Shown here in pieces: positions 62,273 to 64,000 of a stretch of 64,000 nt of DNA. The stretch is from positions 26,702-90,701 of the forward strand of contig JAHZIX010000043.1 in the NCBI GenBank assembly GCA_022601195.1, written 5' to 3'. Each line of letters begins with the position of its first letter. The first letter of the stretch is position 1. Both the position numbers and the translations under genes were made by a program. The DNA comes from Deltaproteobacteria bacterium (GTDB taxonomy: Bacteria; Acidobacteriota; Thermoanaerobaculia; Multivoradales; JAHZIX01). The notes beneath the pieces are model-generated. The model made no database searches. It was not told the origin of the DNA and saw only the letters and a list, made by a program, of their open reading frames with translations.

Positions 62273-63226
62273 CTAGAGCACGCCGAGGGCACTCAGGGTC
62301 TCCATGGTCACTCCACCATGAGCAAGACCCTTGGAGAGCTGAAAGGCCCTTAGGGCTGATGCGGTCTGGGCACCAAGGACATTATCGGCCGGGCCTGCGT
62401 CGTAACCGGCGCTGGAGAGCGCCCGTTGAATCTTGGCCACCATCTGAGGAGTGGTGTTCGTCTCACAGAGCACCGCTCGCCAGGCCATTTCGCCGCCGGC
62501 CACCTTGCGCCGACTCGTAACCGTCTGATACCGAGCTGGAACGGGAGTACGGCTAGCTTCCGGCGGTGCGACCAGCTTGGTAACTTTGACTGTCTTGTAT
62601 TCGGCGGGAATCTCAACCTTCCGAACCGAAGGGGGATTCTCCATGACGCGCCTCTTCACGGTCGTGTACTGCGCAGGAATCTCAACCTCCTCTACTCGAG
62701 CCGGAGCCTTGAGAACGGTCTTGGTCACCGTCTTATAGGTAGCTGGAACTTCTACTAGGCACATGATTTCACCGGTAGCGTTGTCTACGGTCTCGCTGAG
62801 CCCCCGGCCCTTTTTCCAGATCGTATGAGCGGGAGTATCGACAACCTGCTCAGAAACCTTCTCGTAGACAGCTGGAACCCGCTGGAGGCGCTTCGAAGCA
62901 GGCTTCGTCATAACCTCCTCTGTCTTCCATCCATAGGTCGCCGGAACTACTTCCCAACGCTCCGAGGCCTCCTCAACGAGGACGCGCTCTTCCGCCGTCT
63001 CGTATCTGGCAGGAACCAACTTGACCTCCTCGGAAGCTTCGCTTAGAAGAACTTCCTTGGTATCCGTCTCGTAGACTGGGGGTACGAAAACCCGGGCATA
63101 ACACTCACCAGGCTTAGCATTTGGGGGAAATAGCTCTCCACCCATAGCATCCTGAGCTTGGGCCGGAGCCAGCCCACCTAGTCCAACAAGGGCTGCAAGT
63201 CCAGCCACAGATAGAATCCTTTTCAT
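62273..63226 (-). CDS. Secreted 23-residue-repeat protein with peptidoglycan-binding domain
   Basis: 317 aa, ATG 63224-63226 with GGAGG upstream. A signal peptide (MKRILSVAGLAALVGLGGLAPAQA) is followed by eight copies of a [VI]PAxYxTV...V motif starting at residues 48, 71, 94, 117, 160, 183, 206 and 229. The copies fall in two arrays of four with an exact 23-residue period, separated by a linker with GEIMC. The C-terminal ~60 residues ('MVAKIQRALSSAGYDAGPAD', 'LGAQTASALRAFQLSKGLA') are a PG_binding_1 domain. It is likely a periplasmic or cell-wall-attached structural protein. Cys at 42, 156 and 254 flank the arrays. Beta-strand repeats are predicted by eye only. Confidence 0.85.
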   Translation of the reverse strand: MKRILSVAGLAALVGLGGLAPAQAQDAMGGELFPPNAKPGECYARVFVPPVYETDTKEVLLSEASEEVKLVPARYETAEERVLVEEASERWEVVPATYGWKTEEVMTKPASKRLQRVPAVYEKVSEQVVDTPAHTIWKKGRGLSETVDNATGEIMCLVEVPATYKTVTKTVLKAPARVEEVEIPAQYTTVKRRVMENPPSVRKVEIPAEYKTVKVTKLVAPPEASRTPVPARYQTVTSRRKVAGGEMAWRAVLCETNTTPQMVAKIQRALSSAGYDAGPADNVLGAQTASALRAFQLSKGLAHGGVTMETLSALGVL

Positions 63227-63621
63227 TCCTCAACCTCCTCCGAAACAGAATCTTTGATGGGGATCGACGGAGACCCTGACAAACCTAGAGAGTCTGGGAA
63301 GCTCGTTAGCTCCAAAAGCCTTCCGTCAACTTCTTCTGCCTAAACTTTGAAGTCTCACCAAACCCAACATATAAACCTATAAACAGCCAGTAGGTTGCTG
63401 CCCCCGGCTACTAACTCAGATTGAATTTCTAGTTTGCGAGTCGGCGCAGCTACCGTTCCGGCAACTCCGCCCTTCGGTCACTCATTAAGCAAGTTGTGTG
63501 CCAACAGATAAGAAGCCGCAAAGTTCCCCTGAGCACACCATGACCTTTTTTTATCCAAAAACTCGATAGAACCCCTGGATACAAAGGTTTCCGCCGGGTC
63601 TCAAAGACCACTCGCCGATCT
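63227..63621. other. Intergenic region, no gene seen
   Basis: About 395 bases upstream of the repeat protein. It must contain that gene's promoter, but no convincing hexamers were found. A minus-strand open frame (63450-63764) overlaps a better coding candidate and looks like its shadow. Confidence 0.35.
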
Positions 63622-63837
63622 TCACCGGTACTCCGAAGGGTCGACACCGACCGAGCAACCCAACAGCTGAATGTACTGAAATGAGTGGAGATCTTCCCAG
63701 GCAGGGAGATTCTCCGCCAAAGCTCCTTCGTCGCTGACTCCTTGCGAGGACTCCTCAATACCAAGGGTCCCCAGGGAAGGGGTGATCTCTGTGACGGGAA
63801 CCTTCAGGGAAGCCAGGTAGGGAGCTGAACCAGCCAT
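63622..63837 (-). pseudogene. Probable C-terminal gene fragment
   Basis: A minus-strand frame of at least 71 codons ends at 63622 and reads like real protein, with E/V/G-rich, GNN-biased codons ('VTEITPSLGTLGIEESSQG', 'ENLPAWEDLHSFQYIQLLG'). There is no ribosome binding site before its only ATG (63835-63837). In-frame sequence continues into an AT-richer stretch next to the putative insertion-sequence end. It looks like the remnant of a gene cut by insertion. No family recognised. Confidence 0.35.
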
Positions 63838-63959
63838 GAAGGGTGGCACGTTTGCTAGAGAGCTATGGTTGAAAGTTGTGTACGGGGGCAAAATGAAGGT
63901 GGCGTATCCTGAATCGGACAACCAAGTTCGATTCACCCTCAACGACGAGGAGATACGCC

Positions 63960-64000
63960 GTGAGCAAGAATACCGTAGTTGCGCTTCAGCAGTCGCAAAG
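63960..64000 (+). CDS. Start of a gene, possibly an IS256-type transposase (partial)
   Basis: A GTG at 63960 follows GAGGAGA by six bases and opens a frame MSKNTVVALQQSQ that leaves the window. This resembles the N-terminal 'NVVxLxxPE' opening of some IS256-family transposases, but 13 residues are too few to be sure. The preceding ~110 bases, after the disrupted fragment, would be the element's left end. Confidence 0.4.
   Translation, partial: MSKNTVVALQQSQ

Noticed and set aside
63450..63764. 104-codon minus-strand frame
   Set aside because: It overlaps a more protein-like frame (63622-63837) in another phase and has Arg/Ser/Leu-rich shadow composition.
1..64000. CRISPR arrays, rRNA genes, prophage genes or known riboswitches
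   Set aside because: Reading both strands I found no regularly spaced direct repeats, no rRNA-like sequence, no phage structural or integrase genes, and no aptamer I could recognise.

Overview
The window looks like a chromosomal segment of an Acidobacteriota-type bacterium, possibly near Thermoanaerobaculia. This is inferred from gene content, not from a marker-tree search. The clues are paired Oar-like TonB-dependent receptors with a carboxypeptidase-regulatory-like N-terminus, a CRTAC1/ASPIC-UnbV lipoprotein next to a TPR protein, a vWA-like secreted protein, a SxtJ/carbamoyltransferase/DUF5989 trio, sulfatase-TPR and parvulin-type foldase genes, and zinc-binding forms of S4, S14 and L36. 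Composition is moderately GC-rich, and many starts are GTG or TTG behind good Shine-Dalgarno sequences.

Region 1 (1-14056) is accessory, cell-surface material. At the left edge, on the minus strand, lie a TPR protein that runs out of the window and an FG-GAP/ASPIC-UnbV lipoprotein. Then come two closely related plus-strand TonB-dependent receptors (3101-6181 and 9636-12701). Each has a two-hairpin leader and a strong intrinsic terminator, and each carries a canonical EF-hand loop inside the barrel region. Between them are an eight-heme membrane-anchored cytochrome c and a small multi-pass membrane protein. A secreted protein with a degenerate vWA-like region follows on the minus strand.

Region 2 (14356-20516, plus strand) is a tightly packed operon with stop/start overlaps: SxtJ-like membrane protein, NodU/CmcH-type carbamoyltransferase, DUF5989-like mini-protein, HAD phosphatase, membrane-anchored alpha/beta hydrolase, ABC ATPase and ABC-2 permease. 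It resembles a small carbamoylation-and-export module and is the best candidate here for an undescribed system. Region 3 (20577-27094, minus strand) holds two SurA/PpiC-like foldases flanking a sulfatase-fold/TPR lipoprotein, followed by a secreted protein ending in an LPVEL-type tail.

Region 4 (27241-61264, minus strand) is the core translation/transcription block. In transcription order it is: tRNA-Thr(TGT), Tyr, Gly, Thr(GGT), tuf, tRNA-Trp, secE, nusG, rplK, rplA, rplJ, rplL, rpoB, rpoC; then rpsL, rpsG, fusA, a second tuf, rpsJ and the complete S10, spc and alpha clusters with secY, adk, map, infA, rpmJ and rpoA, ending at rplQ and a terminator. All expected genes are present and intact. 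Region 5 (61377-64000) holds rlmB, a secreted protein built of eight copies of a 23-residue-period repeat plus a peptidoglycan-binding domain, a probable truncated gene fragment, and the first codons of a plus-strand gene that may be an IS256-type transposase.
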